Assembly (NCBI RefSeq): GCF_000420785.1
Contig: NZ_ATVP01000004.1
Location: 62,001 to 126,000 of the forward strand
Direction of reading: 5' to 3'
DNA: 64,000 nt
Origin: Streptococcus hyovaginalis DSM 12219
GTDB lineage: Bacteria > Bacillota > Bacilli > Lactobacillales > Streptococcaceae
The position numbers and the translations under genes are program-made. Every line of letters starts with the position of its first letter. The stretch's first letter is position 1. Under the pieces are notes generated by a model, which saw only the letters and a list, made by a program, of their open reading frames with translations, was not told the DNA's origin and ran no database searches. Positions 36,768 through 47,403 of the stretch are shown piece after piece.

Positions 36768-37286
36768 TCAGCCTGGGAAATTCATCAAGACTTTAGTATC
36801 ATAATTCCCAATCGTTTCGCGGCCATTTAGCCCATCAAGTTCGATCATGAAGGCACAACCAGCAACAACACCGCCCAATTTTTCGATTAGTTCAATCGTT
36901 GCTTTGACCGTACCACCGGTCGCTAACAGGTCGTCTACAATTAAGACACGTTGTCCCGGTTTGATAGCATCGGCATGCATTGTCAAGGTATCGACGCCGT
37001 ATTCTTTTTCATAGTCAGCAGAGATTACGTCACGTGGTAATTTTCCAGGCTTACGCACTGGTGCAAAACCGATGCCGAGCTCCACAGCTACTGGGCAACC
37101 AATAATAAAACCACGCGCTTCAGGTCCGACAATCATGTCAATATCATGATCACAGGCATACTGTGCAATTTCACGAACAGCATAACTATAAGCTTTGCCA
37201 TCTGCCATCAAAGGCGAAATATCACGAAAGGTAATGCCTTCTTGTGGGTAGTTTTCAATTGAAGCGATGTATTTTGTTAAATCCAT
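36768..37286 (-). CDS. apt: Adenine phosphoribosyltransferase
   Basis: Apt salvages adenine to AMP using PRPP. The 172-residue protein has the PRPP loop [16 protein letters not shown] near residue 116, the N-terminal [14 protein letters not shown] and [10 protein letters not shown] near residue 56. It lies downstream of the recJ group on the same strand, as in other streptococci. A 160-base gap separates it from the upstream genes. No strong ribosome site is seen before the ATG. Confidence 0.95.
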   Translation of the reverse strand: MDLTKYIASIENYPQEGITFRDISPLMADGKAYSYAVREIAQYACDHDIDMIVGPEARGFIIGCPVAVELGIGFAPVRKPGKLPRDVISADYEKEYGVDTLTMHADAIKPGQRVLIVDDLLATGGTVKATIELIEKLGGVVAGCAFMIELDGLNGRETIGNYDTKVLMNFPG

Positions 37287-37447
37287 AGTATTCTTGTTGC
37301 AGTTATCCGTTTTTCTAGGCTATTCTGGCAAACAGTCTAGCGCTAAGATAACTACCATCATCCTTTCCTTATTGAGCGTTCTCAAATAATCATACACGCT
37401 ATTATAGCATGATTTTTTAAGAAGTTGCTATTTTCGGTTCAAACATA

Positions 37448-37810
37448 TCAAAGAACAATGCCCTTACCTGCCAAATTAGTAAGACATTCCTTAAGGTAAG
37501 CATCATCGTGTTCCGGATAAATCGGAGTGGTTTTGGGTAATACTTCGACACTGTCATAAGCAGCTAGACGTTTCCCACGGTAAGCAGGATCTCGCCAAGA
37601 CTTATCAGGGTGATAACCTCTCGCTAGCATCTCATCCATCACTAAAGTGTGGTATTGAAATAACTTATAGGGTGAATGGGCAAATACATAGTTGACTGTG
37701 GCATGCGGTTTTCCCCAACCGCCACCTCGTAATGCTGCACACTCACGATGTTGCCCCAAGAGTTGTTGGCGTGGTATTTGCGACAGCAGAGCTTCGTGCC
37801 AAAGTCTCAT
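37448..37810 (-). CDS. Pyrimidine-dimer DNA glycosylase (T4 endonuclease V-like)
   Basis: This 120-residue protein of the Pyr_excise family (PF03013) starts MRLWHEALLSQIPRQQLLGQ and contains HRECAALRG and HATVNYVFAHSPYKLFQYH, typical of T4-type endonuclease V. The T4 enzyme cuts DNA at UV pyrimidine dimers and AP sites. The family conserves a basic N-terminal catalytic region, but activity here is inferred. It overlaps the upstream gene by four bases and sits in an operon with recJ, which suits DNA repair. Confidence 0.85.
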   Translation of the reverse strand: MRLWHEALLSQIPRQQLLGQHRECAALRGGGWGKPHATVNYVFAHSPYKLFQYHTLVMDEMLARGYHPDKSWRDPAYRGKRLAAYDSVEVLPKTTPIYPEHDDAYLKECLTNLAGKGIVL

Positions 37811-38151
37811 AGGGAGTCTCCCATCGTCATCACTAAGCTGCCATCAGCATTGATGTTAGCATGCTGCGTTTTCTTCCCCTTATTATAGGGAAAGTGATAA
37901 TAGTGCAAATTCCCCTCTTGATCAAGCAAGGAAATGGCCTCGAACATGCCGTCATGAACCAGCTTTTCAAGCAAATAACCTTGGTCGGGAAATTGCTGCC
38001 TTTCAGACCACAGCTCTGGCTTAAAAGTCACTTGACAATAGGCCAAGAGCTCTTCCGATAAGCCCTTCATCACCAGTTGAGAGACGTAATGGCTATTTAT
38101 CGTCAATACATCCTGAGGTAAATGAAGGTTTAGTCGCGCTAATTTTGCCAT
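37807..38151 (-). CDS. Unknown protein between recJ and the endonuclease V-like gene
   Basis: This 114-residue soluble protein starts MAKLARLNLHLPQDVLTINSH and ends in an acidic MTMGDSL. I do not recognise a family. It starts three bases after the recJ stop and overlaps the next gene by four bases, so all three are one operon. A repair-related role is a guess from context only. Confidence 0.65.
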   Translation of the reverse strand: MAKLARLNLHLPQDVLTINSHYVSQLVMKGLSEELLAYCQVTFKPELWSERQQFPDQGYLLEKLVHDGMFEAISLLDQEGNLHYYHFPYNKGKKTQHANINADGSLVMTMGDSL

Positions 38152-38154
38152 TGC

Positions 38155-40356
38155 CTATCCTTTCAACCAATTGTAAATTTCTTGCGGAGTCCCTAATGCC
38201 ATCAATTCTTGGTATTTGACCGTCTTTTGGAGGTCTTTAAAAATGTGGCTAGAGTCGATCGCTTTTTTTTCAGCATCTTTGACGACTGTCATAACACCAT
38301 CTGTAATAGTCACAAAGCCCAATTCCTCAAAGATTTGAATCATTTTGACCAGTAGGTAATCTTCGATATGGAGGTACTGACTGAGCTCATTGAGTTTGTA
38401 GCGAATATCAAACTCTGGAAATTGATAGATGGTTTTGTATAGTTTGGCAAACTGCTGTCGTGTGCCATAACCGGACAAATAGTAGGGTGTCTTTATGGTG
38501 TTTTTAAAGTAGATCACTTCCAAAGGATTGGCACGCGCCCATGATTTCAAGTCTTCTGGATCCTCAGGTAGATCAACAATAACAGCACAACTGCTTTCGG
38601 TTAGATCACCTGTCAATACAGGGACGTCAAAAGGCATTAGCGCTTTTTTCGAGCGAATATCAAACAGCTGCATCCCCTTAACGCGTGCATCAACCAACAT
38701 CAACTGTAAGCTAGTTTGGCCATTCCACACATTAACAGATAGGGTGACTGCTAATTCTAAACCTTGCGCCTGTTGAAATTCTTGCACAAGAGCCCCCTGA
38801 TTAAAGGCAACAAGATCAAAAGATGCCCCTTCTTGACTCACCTTCAATTTTAAATGGGCATTGTTCTGTCCCATGGTCCTAGCTTGAACGGTTTGAAAAT
38901 CTTTCAACCAAAAAATCGGCTGCTTATGATCCATACCAAATGGCGCCAAACGTTCCAAGCTTTTGACAGTATCCAAGCTTAAGTCGGCCAAATGCAGCTC
39001 CTCATCAATGATCAGAGTATTTTTGACACTGGTATCAATCGCCTGATCCTCAATATACTGGCAAAGAATTTCAGATAAGGTATCAAGATTTTCTACTGGA
39101 AGGGTCATTCCAGCAGCACCAGCATGTCCCCCAAAAGCCGTAAAAATAGCTCGGTGCTCTTTTAAGGCGTCAAAAATATTAACCACTTCCAAACTACGGG
39201 CAGAACCTTTAGCTGAGCCATTCTCAATGTTCAAAACAATGACAGTCTGCGAAATGCTTTCTAGAATCCGTCCAGCCACAATCCCTAGAACACCAGGATG
39301 CCAGCCTTCTTTTGCCAAGACTTGCACCGGTTTGGTTAAATCCACCATGCTCATGGCTTCTTCATAAATGGTTTGCACCAGTTCTTTGCGCTCTTCGTTT
39401 TTGGCCTTTATCTCCAAGGCAATAGCTTGCGCCTCCTCGTCATCAAAGCCTGTCAAAAGTTCAATGGCAGGATTGGGGTCATCTAACCTTCCTAAGGCAT
39501 TGAGCTGGGGGGCAATGGTAAAGCCGACAGTCTCTTCTGAGATAGTTTCGGGTTCAATATCAGAAAGCTGTAATAACTCCTGCAAACCCAGACGTTCCGT
39601 TTCTTTCAAAATCTCCAAGCCAACTTTGACCATGATACGGTTTTCATCAGTCAGGCTAACCATATCAGCAATAGTTCCGATAGCTACCAAATCCAGAAAT
39701 TCAGTTGGTATCGTATCTAATAAGGCACAGGCCAATTTGAAAGCAACACCGCATCCTGCTAAATGTTTAAAAGGGTATTGCGCTTCAGCATGTTCTGGAT
39801 GAACAATGGCGAAGGCATCAGGCAGCTCATCTGGCATGCTATGGTGATCGGTAACGATGACATCAACACCTTGCTCTTGCGCATAAGCAACAGCTTCATG
39901 TCCTGCAACCCCATTATCCACCGTCACAATCAAGGAGATATCCTGCTGTTCGATAAAGTACTTGTAGACGCTTAGGTTAGGCCCGTAGCCATCGGTAAAG
40001 CGATTAGGGAGATAGACCTGGACTTCTGCCCCTATCATTTCTAAGGCTTCTTTGACAATACTAGCGCTAGTCATACCATCTGCATCGTAATCACCATAAA
40101 CCAAGATCTGTTCTCCTTGTTCAATGGCCTGACGAATACGCAAAACTGCCTTTTCCATATCGTGCAATAAAAAAGGATCGTGCAAGTTGGCTAAATCAGC
40201 AGTTAAAAACTGATCCAAAGCTGCTTCAGTGTCGATGCCACGTTCTGCTAATAGTTTTGCAGCGATAGCATCCAGACCTCGTTTTTTGACAAGCTTAAAA
40301 AAGCCATCATCTGGCTCTTGCGTGTTAATATTCCAGTCGTATTTCGGAGTTATCAT
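38155..40356 (-). CDS. recJ: Single-strand DNA exonuclease RecJ
   Basis: RecJ degrades single-stranded DNA 5' to 3' in recombination and mismatch/base-excision repair. The 733-residue protein has the DHH-family motifs YGDYDADGMTSASIV near residue 83, VTVDNGVAGHEA, VIVTDHHSMPDELP near 155, LDLVAIGTIADMV near 218 and the DHHA1-domain GGHAGAAGMTL near 405. A long C-terminal region typical of Gram-positive RecJ follows. Its stop is three bases before the next gene. Confidence 0.95.
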   Translation of the reverse strand: MITPKYDWNINTQEPDDGFFKLVKKRGLDAIAAKLLAERGIDTEAALDQFLTADLANLHDPFLLHDMEKAVLRIRQAIEQGEQILVYGDYDADGMTSASIVKEALEMIGAEVQVYLPNRFTDGYGPNLSVYKYFIEQQDISLIVTVDNGVAGHEAVAYAQEQGVDVIVTDHHSMPDELPDAFAIVHPEHAEAQYPFKHLAGCGVAFKLACALLDTIPTEFLDLVAIGTIADMVSLTDENRIMVKVGLEILKETERLGLQELLQLSDIEPETISEETVGFTIAPQLNALGRLDDPNPAIELLTGFDDEEAQAIALEIKAKNEERKELVQTIYEEAMSMVDLTKPVQVLAKEGWHPGVLGIVAGRILESISQTVIVLNIENGSAKGSARSLEVVNIFDALKEHRAIFTAFGGHAGAAGMTLPVENLDTLSEILCQYIEDQAIDTSVKNTLIIDEELHLADLSLDTVKSLERLAPFGMDHKQPIFWLKDFQTVQARTMGQNNAHLKLKVSQEGASFDLVAFNQGALVQEFQQAQGLELAVTLSVNVWNGQTSLQLMLVDARVKGMQLFDIRSKKALMPFDVPVLTGDLTESSCAVIVDLPEDPEDLKSWARANPLEVIYFKNTIKTPYYLSGYGTRQQFAKLYKTIYQFPEFDIRYKLNELSQYLHIEDYLLVKMIQIFEELGFVTITDGVMTVVKDAEKKAIDSSHIFKDLQKTVKYQELMALGTPQEIYNWLKG

Positions 40357-40393
40357 GATATCTCTTTCTTCTTATAGATCTCCTTTAGTATAC

Positions 40394-40427
40394 CAAAAAA
40401 CAGTCCAAGATTCACTCCTAGACTGTT
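40394..40427 (-). terminator. Terminator after the SDR gene
   Basis: On the minus strand AACAGTC pairs with GACTGTT around a long loop, followed by TTTTTGG. It ends the hflX-rnz-SDR transcript before recJ. Confidence 0.65.
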
Positions 40428-40500
40428 CCCATTTCTTAGTAAAAAGACAGTTATGTCCCGAGCTACCTATCACTATTTTCCCAATGATGTTAAAGCCAGT

Positions 40501-41265
40501 TTATTTATAGTTGAAAGCCTTTCTAGCCATATAGTCACTGATGCGGGGAAAAAGGGTGTAGAGTTTATGGGCTGCCGCCAGGGCAAAAGGCATATTAAGT
40601 TCACGCTTGTTTTTACCCATGATTTTGATAATCCGCTTAGCAACATATTCTGGTTTGAGGCTGAACTTTTCAACACTCTTAAGATAGTCACCCGAAGGGT
40701 CTGCCTTGTCAAAGAAATGGGTCTCAATTGGCCCAGGATTTACGGTCGTCACATAAACCTTATGGTCAGCCAACTCCAATCGTAGGGCATTAGAAAAACC
40801 AATCACCGCAAACTTAGTTGCTGAATAGATGCTTGATTTAGCTGAGGCGATCAAGCCCGCCATAGAAGCGATATTAATGATATGCCCATGTCCTTGCTCA
40901 GCCATCCGTTTACCAACCAAGCGGGAAAAGTGAATGGTCGCCAGGCTATTGACCGCAAACATCTCCTCTATATCCTCAAAAGCATAGTCATCATATGCTT
41001 TAAATTCCCCAAAACCGGCATTGTTAATCAAAATATCAATGCGGCCGTACTGCTGGTAAATCTGGTCAATGACAGATTGCAAGGCTTGGTTATTGGTGAT
41101 ATCGATTTCGATACAGGTTTTATTCTCTATATGACGATAGAGGTCTTCTAATTTAGCACGATCACGCCCTAGAAGAACGAGACCATCTTGACTAGGTAGG
41201 TGTTTGATGATTTCTTCAGCAATCCCACCCGACGCTCCTGTAATGACAATAATACGTTGACTCAT
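40501..41265 (-). CDS. Short-chain dehydrogenase/reductase
   Basis: This 254-residue NAD(P)-dependent oxidoreductase has the SDR cofactor motif TGASGGIAEEI near residue 8, NNAGFGEF near 83 and the catalytic YSATKFAV (YxxxK) near 149. A Ser in the NIASMAGL motif completes the catalytic set. The substrate is unknown. Its ATG shares a base with the rnz stop codon. The rnz-SDR pair is common in streptococci. Confidence 0.92.
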   Translation of the reverse strand: MSQRIIVITGASGGIAEEIIKHLPSQDGLVLLGRDRAKLEDLYRHIENKTCIEIDITNNQALQSVIDQIYQQYGRIDILINNAGFGEFKAYDDYAFEDIEEMFAVNSLATIHFSRLVGKRMAEQGHGHIINIASMAGLIASAKSSIYSATKFAVIGFSNALRLELADHKVYVTTVNPGPIETHFFDKADPSGDYLKSVEKFSLKPEYVAKRIIKIMGKNKRELNMPFALAAAHKLYTLFPRISDYMARKAFNYK

Positions 41266-42194
41266 TAAACCTCTACCTCATCTAAATCATAAACAACCTT
41301 GACATTTTCAAAAACTTTGGCTGCATCGCGTTCTAACTGACGGCAATCCCTAGCTAAAAACCTTGGGCTGATGTGATTTAACAAAAGACGCTTGGCCGAT
41401 GCTTCCTTAGCCACTTGGGCCGCTTGCATATTGGTGGAATGTCCGTGCGATTTGGCGATCTTTTCATCGCCCTTGCCATAGGTAGATTCATGGACTAAAA
41501 TATTGGCACCTAGGGCTAGGCGCACACTAGCATGCGTCTGACGCGTATCTCCCAAAATGGTCACAACCTTCCCTTTTTTGGGCTCAGAAATATAATCTTT
41601 GGCGACAATTAAAGTACCATCTTCGAGGGTGACATCTTGGCCATTTTTAACCTTACCAAAGAGAGGACCAAATGGTAATCCCGCAGCCTTCAAGGCTTCC
41701 GCATTCAAGGTACCCTCCAAATCCTTTTGTACCACGCGATAGCCCACACAAAAGATGCTATGATCCAACTCTTCGGCATAAACTTCAAATTTATCGGTTT
41801 CCATCAGTTTACCAAGACTCTGACGGTCAAACTCATGAAAATGAATTCGGTAAGGCAAACGTGACCCAGTTACCTTAAGGCTAGACAAAACAAAGGATCT
41901 TATCCCCTTGGGCCCATAAATGTCAATATCCGTCTGCTCCTCGCTTGATTGGAAAGCGCGACTAGATAAAAATCCTGGCAAACCTAAGACGTGGTCACCA
42001 TGAAGATGGGTAATAAAAATCTTGCTTACCTTACGGGGTTTAATAGAGGTCTCCAAAATTTGACGTTGGGTGCCTTCGCCACAATCAAACATCCAAATCT
42101 CATTAATCTCGTCTAATAACTTCAAGACTAAACTGGAGACATTTCGCCCTTTGGCGGGCTGACCGGCCCCTGTTCCTAAAAATTGTAATTGCAT
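41265..42194 (-). CDS. rnz: Ribonuclease Z
   Basis: RNase Z trims the 3' end of tRNA precursors. The 309-residue metallo-beta-lactamase protein has [13 protein letters not shown] at the N-terminus, [15 protein letters not shown] (HxHxDH) near residue 61, ILGDTRQTH near 209 and the C-terminal HGHSTN and LLNHISPRF. It is coupled to the SDR gene downstream and lies 10 bases after a conserved hypothetical gene. Confidence 0.94.
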   Translation of the reverse strand: MQLQFLGTGAGQPAKGRNVSSLVLKLLDEINEIWMFDCGEGTQRQILETSIKPRKVSKIFITHLHGDHVLGLPGFLSSRAFQSSEEQTDIDIYGPKGIRSFVLSSLKVTGSRLPYRIHFHEFDRQSLGKLMETDKFEVYAEELDHSIFCVGYRVVQKDLEGTLNAEALKAAGLPFGPLFGKVKNGQDVTLEDGTLIVAKDYISEPKKGKVVTILGDTRQTHASVRLALGANILVHESTYGKGDEKIAKSHGHSTNMQAAQVAKEASAKRLLLNHISPRFLARDCRQLERDAAKVFENVKVVYDLDEVEV

Positions 42195-42204
42195 GATTTC
42201 TCTT

Positions 42205-42846
42205 TCAATTCGTTTTTGTGATATAAGCTAAATATTGACGTTGCTCAAAGCCATAGTAAATCTGGCCTGTGTATTTTTGCAGCAAAGTTGCCAACTCTTC
42301 CTGGTTAAAGCTACTGATTTTTATCAAATCACCTTTTAGTTTAACAACCTGACTCAATAAAGCTGTCTCCGGTGTCACGTCCTCAAGGATCTCTTCCTCA
42401 AAAGATAGGGGACCCATCTTAATTTTCCCGTCCTTCTGGTAAATCTTATAGTCAGGAAAAATCTGCGTCAATTCAAAAATAAGAGCTGGAGTAATGGTTT
42501 CCGGCTTTTCCGCAAAAACTTGAGCTGTTTCAGAAGAATTTTCATAGGCAAAACCATAGGCTTTTCCAGATAAATTCAAGCGAATAAAAGGCTTTTCTTC
42601 TGCGAAACTGGGATCATTTTGAAACAAATCAAAAGCCCTTGATAGGTCTAAATAGTATTCTATCGCCGCTTTTGGACCTTGTTTTTGATACAACTCTGCA
42701 AAATAAGCATTGATCACACTAGGTGGCGGTGTCAGGTAGGCTAGTTTTTGGGCGTCTGTCATGTGCTCCAATTGTCTTGCTAGATAGACCTTATCAAGAC
42801 TAGTAAAGCCACCATATTTGAGCGCTAAATCCATATAATCAGTCAT
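42205..42846 (-). CDS. Conserved streptococcal protein of unknown function
   Basis: This 213-residue soluble protein starts [18 protein letters not shown]. The ATG overlaps the hflX stop by eight bases (ATGACTGA). No catalytic motif is recognised. Positions 170-213 ([18 protein letters not shown] and [12 protein letters not shown]) look like a mixed alpha/beta fold. It lies between hflX and rnz, which hints at RNA or ribosome biology only by neighbourhood. Confidence 0.75.
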   Translation of the reverse strand: MTDYMDLALKYGGFTSLDKVYLARQLEHMTDAQKLAYLTPPPSVINAYFAELYQKQGPKAAIEYYLDLSRAFDLFQNDPSFAEEKPFIRLNLSGKAYGFAYENSSETAQVFAEKPETITPALIFELTQIFPDYKIYQKDGKIKMGPLSFEEEILEDVTPETALLSQVVKLKGDLIKISSFNQEELATLLQKYTGQIYYGFEQRQYLAYITKTN

Positions 42847-44077
42847 AAAATTCTTCCAATTTCCATTTGTTGGCAGGTGAAATATAGCCTGTGATCTCTT
42901 CAACTTCTGCTGTGAAGGTGTAGCTATCAAGCAGCGCTAGTTTTTCCAATTGATAGAGCTTGTAGGCATCTTTTTGATGAACCTTTAACGAAAAGGGGGC
43001 AAACAGGTCACGAATCTCATCAACAATTAAGTTGCGGATTTGCTCCCGAGAAGCCTTGTCCCGAGCAGAGATACGGATATTGGGAAAAGCGGTTGCTGTA
43101 AAATTAGGTGCTTTGTCTATCTTATTGTATATGGCTAGACGCGGAATATCCTGCATCCCTAGATCTTTCAATAAGGTCAGGACAACACGCTCCTGCTCGC
43201 TGTGATTGGGGTCACTGGCATCGATGACATGAAGTAAAAGATCCACGTGACGACTTTCTTCCAAAGTCGACTTAAAAGCAGCGACTAGTTCGGTCGGTAA
43301 GTCCTGAATAAAACCTACCGTGTCTGTCAAAGTAGCTTGAAACTGCCCCTTTAGATAGAGTTGTTTAGTGGTAGCATCTAGGGTAGCAAAGAGTTCATCG
43401 GCTTCGTATTGACGATTGTCGGTTAAAGTATTCATGAGGGTAGATTTACCCGCATTTGTATAGCCGATTAAACCAACTTTAAAGGTCTCTGAATCCAAGC
43501 GCTTGTCACGAATAATTTGACGATTTTTCTCAACGGCCTTCAGTTGTCGCTCGATATCTGTAATCTGATGACGAATGGAACGACGATTGAGCTCCAGCTG
43601 ACTTTCACCTGGTCCTCGACTGCCAATACCACCAGCCTGACGGCTCAACATGATCCCTTGCCCCACCAGGCGGGGTAGCATGTATTTTAACTGGGCCAGA
43701 TGAACTTGTAACTTCCCTTCATGACTACGAGCCCGCATGGCAAAAATATCCAATATCAACTGCATGCGATCGATCACCTTGACCGCTAAGGCCGCTTCTA
43801 AATTGCTATTTTGCCTTGGGGTTAATCGATTATTGACAATGACAGTGTCAATCTCATTTGCCTCTACCATGTCACGAATTTCTGCTAGCTTTCCAGATCC
43901 GATAAAGGTCTTGCTATCATAGCGTTCTCGCTTTTGAGTGTAGCTATCAATGACCTCTGCTCCAGCTGTTCGGGCTAAACTAGCCAGCTCTGCCATTGTC
44001 ATTGCAAAGTTTTGGGTGTCCTGCAGCTCAACACCTACAATAATGACGCGCTCTTGATTTTCTTGTGTCTCATACAT
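42839..44077 (-). CDS. hflX: Ribosome-associated GTPase HflX
   Basis: HflX splits or rescues stalled ribosomes and is linked to stress and macrolide tolerance. The 412-residue protein has the HflX N-terminal domain (about 1-185, with GPGESQLE near 185), then a G domain: GYTNAGKSTLMN, DTVGFIQDLP and IYNKIDKAP (NKxD). I start at MYETQENQER because GGAGGTGGTAGG precedes it. It lies downstream of miaA. Confidence 0.94.
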   Translation of the reverse strand: MYETQENQERVIIVGVELQDTQNFAMTMAELASLARTAGAEVIDSYTQKRERYDSKTFIGSGKLAEIRDMVEANEIDTVIVNNRLTPRQNSNLEAALAVKVIDRMQLILDIFAMRARSHEGKLQVHLAQLKYMLPRLVGQGIMLSRQAGGIGSRGPGESQLELNRRSIRHQITDIERQLKAVEKNRQIIRDKRLDSETFKVGLIGYTNAGKSTLMNTLTDNRQYEADELFATLDATTKQLYLKGQFQATLTDTVGFIQDLPTELVAAFKSTLEESRHVDLLLHVIDASDPNHSEQERVVLTLLKDLGMQDIPRLAIYNKIDKAPNFTATAFPNIRISARDKASREQIRNLIVDEIRDLFAPFSLKVHQKDAYKLYQLEKLALLDSYTFTAEVEEITGYISPANKWKLEEFYD

Positions 44078-44193
44078 CCTACCACCTCCTTTAAAGGGTC
44101 TTATTCTCACGAAAAAATAGCCCAAACGGACTATTCTAACTGTCTTAGTATACCATAAAGTTCTGATTTTTTCAGTGCTTGATCTGCTGTCTA

Positions 44194-45078
44194 CTAGCAC
44201 TTTAAAAATTCTTCAACGCGCTCTATAATTTGTGCTTTATAATCTGGTTTGGAAACATCATAAAAGGTCACGTCCATGCGATTTCGAAACCAGGTCAATT
44301 GCCGTTTAGCAAAACGTCTGGTATTTTGTTTCAGCTGTGCAGTGGCAGATGCCAGATCCACCTCGCCTTTAAAGTATGGAAATAACTCCTTATAGCCTAT
44401 CGCCCGTGCAGCTTGAGCCCCTGGATAATGGTCAAATAACCACTTAGATTCTTCTAGCAAGCCATTGGCCAACATCACATCTACTCGGTCATTAATCCTC
44501 TCATAGAGGCGCTCTCGATCATCCGTTAAGCCAATAAGGAGTGCTTCATAAGCAGTGTCTTTGTTGCTCAGATCCTTGCCATATTTAGCTAGCTCTAAGG
44601 CTCTGATCATGCGTCTACGATTAGCCTCTGGTATCTTTATTGCTGAATCCGCTAGCATGGCTGTTAAGGCCTGATCACTCTTTTGCTCTAACTCTTGACG
44701 ATAGGCCAAAACTGCCTCTTGATCCACTTGACCACCCAGGTGGTAACCTTCAATCAAGCTTTGTAGGTACAAGCCCGTACCACCGACGATAAAGGGCACT
44801 TTTCCTTGGTCAATGATATTTTCAATGGCAGCCTGTGCTTCTGTCACAAAATCAAAAGCAGAGTAGCTTTCACTGACATCACGCACATCAATGAGATGAT
44901 GCTTGACGAGACTCTGTTCTTTCTTAGTAGCTTTAGCCGTGCCGACATCTAACTGTCGATAGACCTGTTGACTATCTCCTGAGATAATCTCACCATGAAA
45001 TGCCTGTGCCAAGTCGATCCCTAGAGCTGTCTTTCCCACTGCTGTTGGTCCAGCAATGACGATAATTTTGGTTTTCAT
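44194..45078 (-). CDS. miaA: tRNA dimethylallyltransferase
   Basis: MiaA adds an isopentenyl group to A37 of tRNAs that read UNN codons. The 294-residue protein has the P-loop [10 protein letters not shown] near residue 9, [17 protein letters not shown] near 35 and the Arg-rich RRMIRALE near 159. [12 protein letters not shown] follows. The promoter is TGTTATAAT about 45 bases upstream, in a region shared with the divergent DUF3042 gene. It leads the miaA-hflX group. Confidence 0.94.
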   Translation of the reverse strand: MKTKIIVIAGPTAVGKTALGIDLAQAFHGEIISGDSQQVYRQLDVGTAKATKKEQSLVKHHLIDVRDVSESYSAFDFVTEAQAAIENIIDQGKVPFIVGGTGLYLQSLIEGYHLGGQVDQEAVLAYRQELEQKSDQALTAMLADSAIKIPEANRRRMIRALELAKYGKDLSNKDTAYEALLIGLTDDRERLYERINDRVDVMLANGLLEESKWLFDHYPGAQAARAIGYKELFPYFKGEVDLASATAQLKQNTRRFAKRQLTWFRNRMDVTFYDVSKPDYKAQIIERVEEFLKC

Positions 45079-45174
45079 AACGTTTTCACTTGCTATTCTT
45101 CTGTATTTTTTAGATAATGGAACTATTATAACATATGGTAGCTGCTAACAGTTATCAGGAAAAGGAGAAAACTC

Positions 45175-45351
45175 ATGGCAAAAAAATTTGCATACGCTAA
45201 AGGATTGGCTACTGGTATCCTTGGTACAGCTGCTGCTGTCGCTGGTGCTGTTTTCGCTGTTAAGAAAACCATCATCGAACCAGAGGAAAAGAAAGAAGCC
45301 TTCATTGAAGAAAATCGTAAAAAAGCGGCACGCCGTCGTGTATCACGCTAA
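45175..45351 (+). CDS. DUF3042 small membrane protein, 58 residues
   Basis: This ORF of 58 codons starts MAKKFAYAKGLATG, has one hydrophobic segment (about residues 9-28) and ends in a charged helix (EENRKKAARRRVSR). This is the conserved DUF3042 protein of Lactobacillales, of unknown function. AAAGGAGAAAACTC precedes the ATG and a strong terminator follows. It is too short for many ORF callers. Confidence 0.88.
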   Translation: MAKKFAYAKGLATGILGTAAAVAGAVFAVKKTIIEPEEKKEAFIEENRKKAARRRVSR

Positions 45352-45364
45352 TCTTTTAGGTTAA

Positions 45365-45402
45365 AAACAAAGAAACTCGTCATTGGACGGGTTTCTTTGT
45401 TT
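45365..45402. terminator. Bidirectional terminator between the DUF3042 and GST genes
   Basis: AAACAAAGAAAC and GTTTCTTTGTTT form a long stem with a CGTC/GACG extension, and T-runs lie on both strands. It serves both convergent genes. Confidence 0.8.
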
Positions 45403-45403
45403 G

Positions 45404-46012
45404 TTATTTCGACGTTTTCAAAACGGTTTGGACAACGGGGTCTTTTTCAAAGGCTGCGGCGAATCGAGCGATATTGGTATAATCTTTGTAAGGTTTTGGC
45501 GTTTTGACTGACCAGAGCATCATGATATAGGCATAGGCATCTGCGACTGTCTTTTTATCTTTGTAAACATGATCGCTCTCACCGATTTTGGCATCTAAAT
45601 GCGACATAACCTTGTCAATACGCAGATAAGCTGCTTCTTGAACTGCTTGAAGAGCACTTGCTGTATGAGTGACGGTGTAACGAGCTGGCATGAAAACCGG
45701 CCAAAATGCTGGATGAAAATCACCACTCAAGAAAGCCATAATTTCATTGAAATCATAAGCCTCTAAAATTCCTTCATCAGCACCTAAGTCCTTATCTGGC
45801 ACCAAGGCCAAGATGTAGTTCATAATAGCACCTACCTGGGTCAATATCTTACCATCATCTAACTGTAAGGCTGGTACCATTCCTAGAGGATTGATGCGGA
45901 GATATTCCTCCGAATGCTGATCCACTTTAACGACGTCATAATCTAATCCAGCCCACTCAAGTGCAATCCAACAGGCACGTGCGCAGGTCCCTGGAGCGTA
46001 GAATAATTTCAT
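45404..46012 (-). CDS. Glutathione S-transferase-like protein
   Basis: This 202-residue protein has the thioredoxin-like N-terminal domain of GSTs (MKLFYAPGTCARACWIALE, cis-Pro in NPLGMVPALQL near 47) and an all-helical C-terminal domain. GSTs conjugate or use glutathione. Many streptococci import glutathione rather than make it, and GST genes are more typical of proteobacteria. The Cys in PGTCARA may replace the Ser/Tyr activator. The substrate is unknown. Confidence 0.85.
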   Translation of the reverse strand: MKLFYAPGTCARACWIALEWAGLDYDVVKVDQHSEEYLRINPLGMVPALQLDDGKILTQVGAIMNYILALVPDKDLGADEGILEAYDFNEIMAFLSGDFHPAFWPVFMPARYTVTHTASALQAVQEAAYLRIDKVMSHLDAKIGESDHVYKDKKTVADAYAYIMMLWSVKTPKPYKDYTNIARFAAAFEKDPVVQTVLKTSK

Positions 46013-46264
46013 ATCGATTTCCTCCTAAAGATTAGTATAGCATTTTGTAACCGATTTTTTAACCTTTTCCTTTCAATCATCAGACAGAATCATTCAAAAT
46101 CCAAGGATGGTCATAAGAAGATAGACTAGGAACGTTTTCTTTAATGAAAAACCTCCCTAAACGGATAATATAACACGATGAAACATGATTTGGCACAAAT
46201 ATATCTCAAAAAGCTAGTAACTAGCAAAAAAGACCAGTTTCCTGATCTTTTTCATCTTTTTTAT

Positions 46265-47251
46265 TTAAGCTTTGACAAATTCTGGTAAGCTCTCACCAAT
46301 TGCTTCTAGACGCGCTTGCCATTCATCGCGTGTCAAGCCATTTTCTTTGACGTAACGGTTACGCTCATGCGCACGGCATTCTGCTGAACAACCGCGAACG
46401 TACTTGGCTTCATTTTCTTCAGAAGCAAGAATTTGCTTGTTACAGAATGGGTTGGCACAATTGACGTAACGCTCACATGGCGTTCCATCAAAGTAATCAC
46501 GCCCAACTACTGTTGGTTCTACATGGTTGATCGGCACTGAGATACGTTCATCAAAGACATACATAGCACCGTCCCAAAGTTCTCCTTGAACCTCTGGATC
46601 TTTACCATAAGTAGCGATACCACCATGGAGTTGGCCAACATCTTTAAAGCCTTCACGGACCATCCAGCCAGAGAATTTTTCACAGCGCACGCCACCTGTA
46701 CAATAAACCACGACACGTTTTTCCATGAATTTTTCTTTGTTGTCACGAACCCACTGTGGCAACTCACGGAAGTTACGGATGTCAGGGCGGATCGCACCAC
46801 GGAAATGACCGAGATCGTACTCATAATCATTACGAGTATCTAAAACAACCGTATTTTCGTCTAAGAGCGCTTCTTTAAATTGTTTTGGATTGAGATACTC
46901 ACCTGTCACCTCAAGAGGGTTAATATCGCTGTCAAAATCGTTGTCCTCTAAGCCAAGGTGTACGATTTCTTTTTTATAACGCACAAACATTTTTTTGAAA
47001 GCTTGTTGGTTTTCTTCATCAATCTTGAACCATAGGTCAGCAAAACGCTCATCGCTGTGAACCCAGTCCATGTATTTTTGAGTGGTTTCGTAGTCACCAG
47101 ATACTGTTCCATTGATCCCTTCGTCAGCGATCAAGATACGGCCTTTAAGTCCGATGGATTTACAAAATTCCAAATGCTTTTTGGCGTATTCTTGCGCATC
47201 TTCAATGGGAACGTACTTGTAGTACAACAAAACTCTGATATTTTCTGACAT
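46265..47251 (-). CDS. trhO: tRNA uridine34 hydroxylase-type rhodanese (TrhO/YceA)
   Basis: This 328-residue protein has an N-terminal acylphosphatase-like domain (about 1-95) and a rhodanese domain (about 125-225). The active Cys is in [16 protein letters not shown] near residue 184. A C-terminal zinc-like Cys cluster (CANPFC, CSAEC) follows. TrhO adds hydroxyl to U34 of tRNAs with oxygen. I start at [10 protein letters not shown], with GGAGACACAC upstream. Confidence 0.9.
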   Translation of the reverse strand: MSENIRVLLYYKYVPIEDAQEYAKKHLEFCKSIGLKGRILIADEGINGTVSGDYETTQKYMDWVHSDERFADLWFKIDEENQQAFKKMFVRYKKEIVHLGLEDNDFDSDINPLEVTGEYLNPKQFKEALLDENTVVLDTRNDYEYDLGHFRGAIRPDIRNFRELPQWVRDNKEKFMEKRVVVYCTGGVRCEKFSGWMVREGFKDVGQLHGGIATYGKDPEVQGELWDGAMYVFDERISVPINHVEPTVVGRDYFDGTPCERYVNCANPFCNKQILASEENEAKYVRGCSAECRAHERNRYVKENGLTRDEWQARLEAIGESLPEFVKA

Positions 47252-47403
47252 GTGTGTCTCCTTTAATCGCCTTTGCAATAGGCGTTATTCCTTACTATTT
47301 TAGCGTTCTTTACAGAGATTTTCAAAAGATATGACTTCTAAAAAGACACCGACACGGACAAGGCAGCCCTATATTTGATAAACTAGTCAAAAGGAGGCAG
47401 ACC

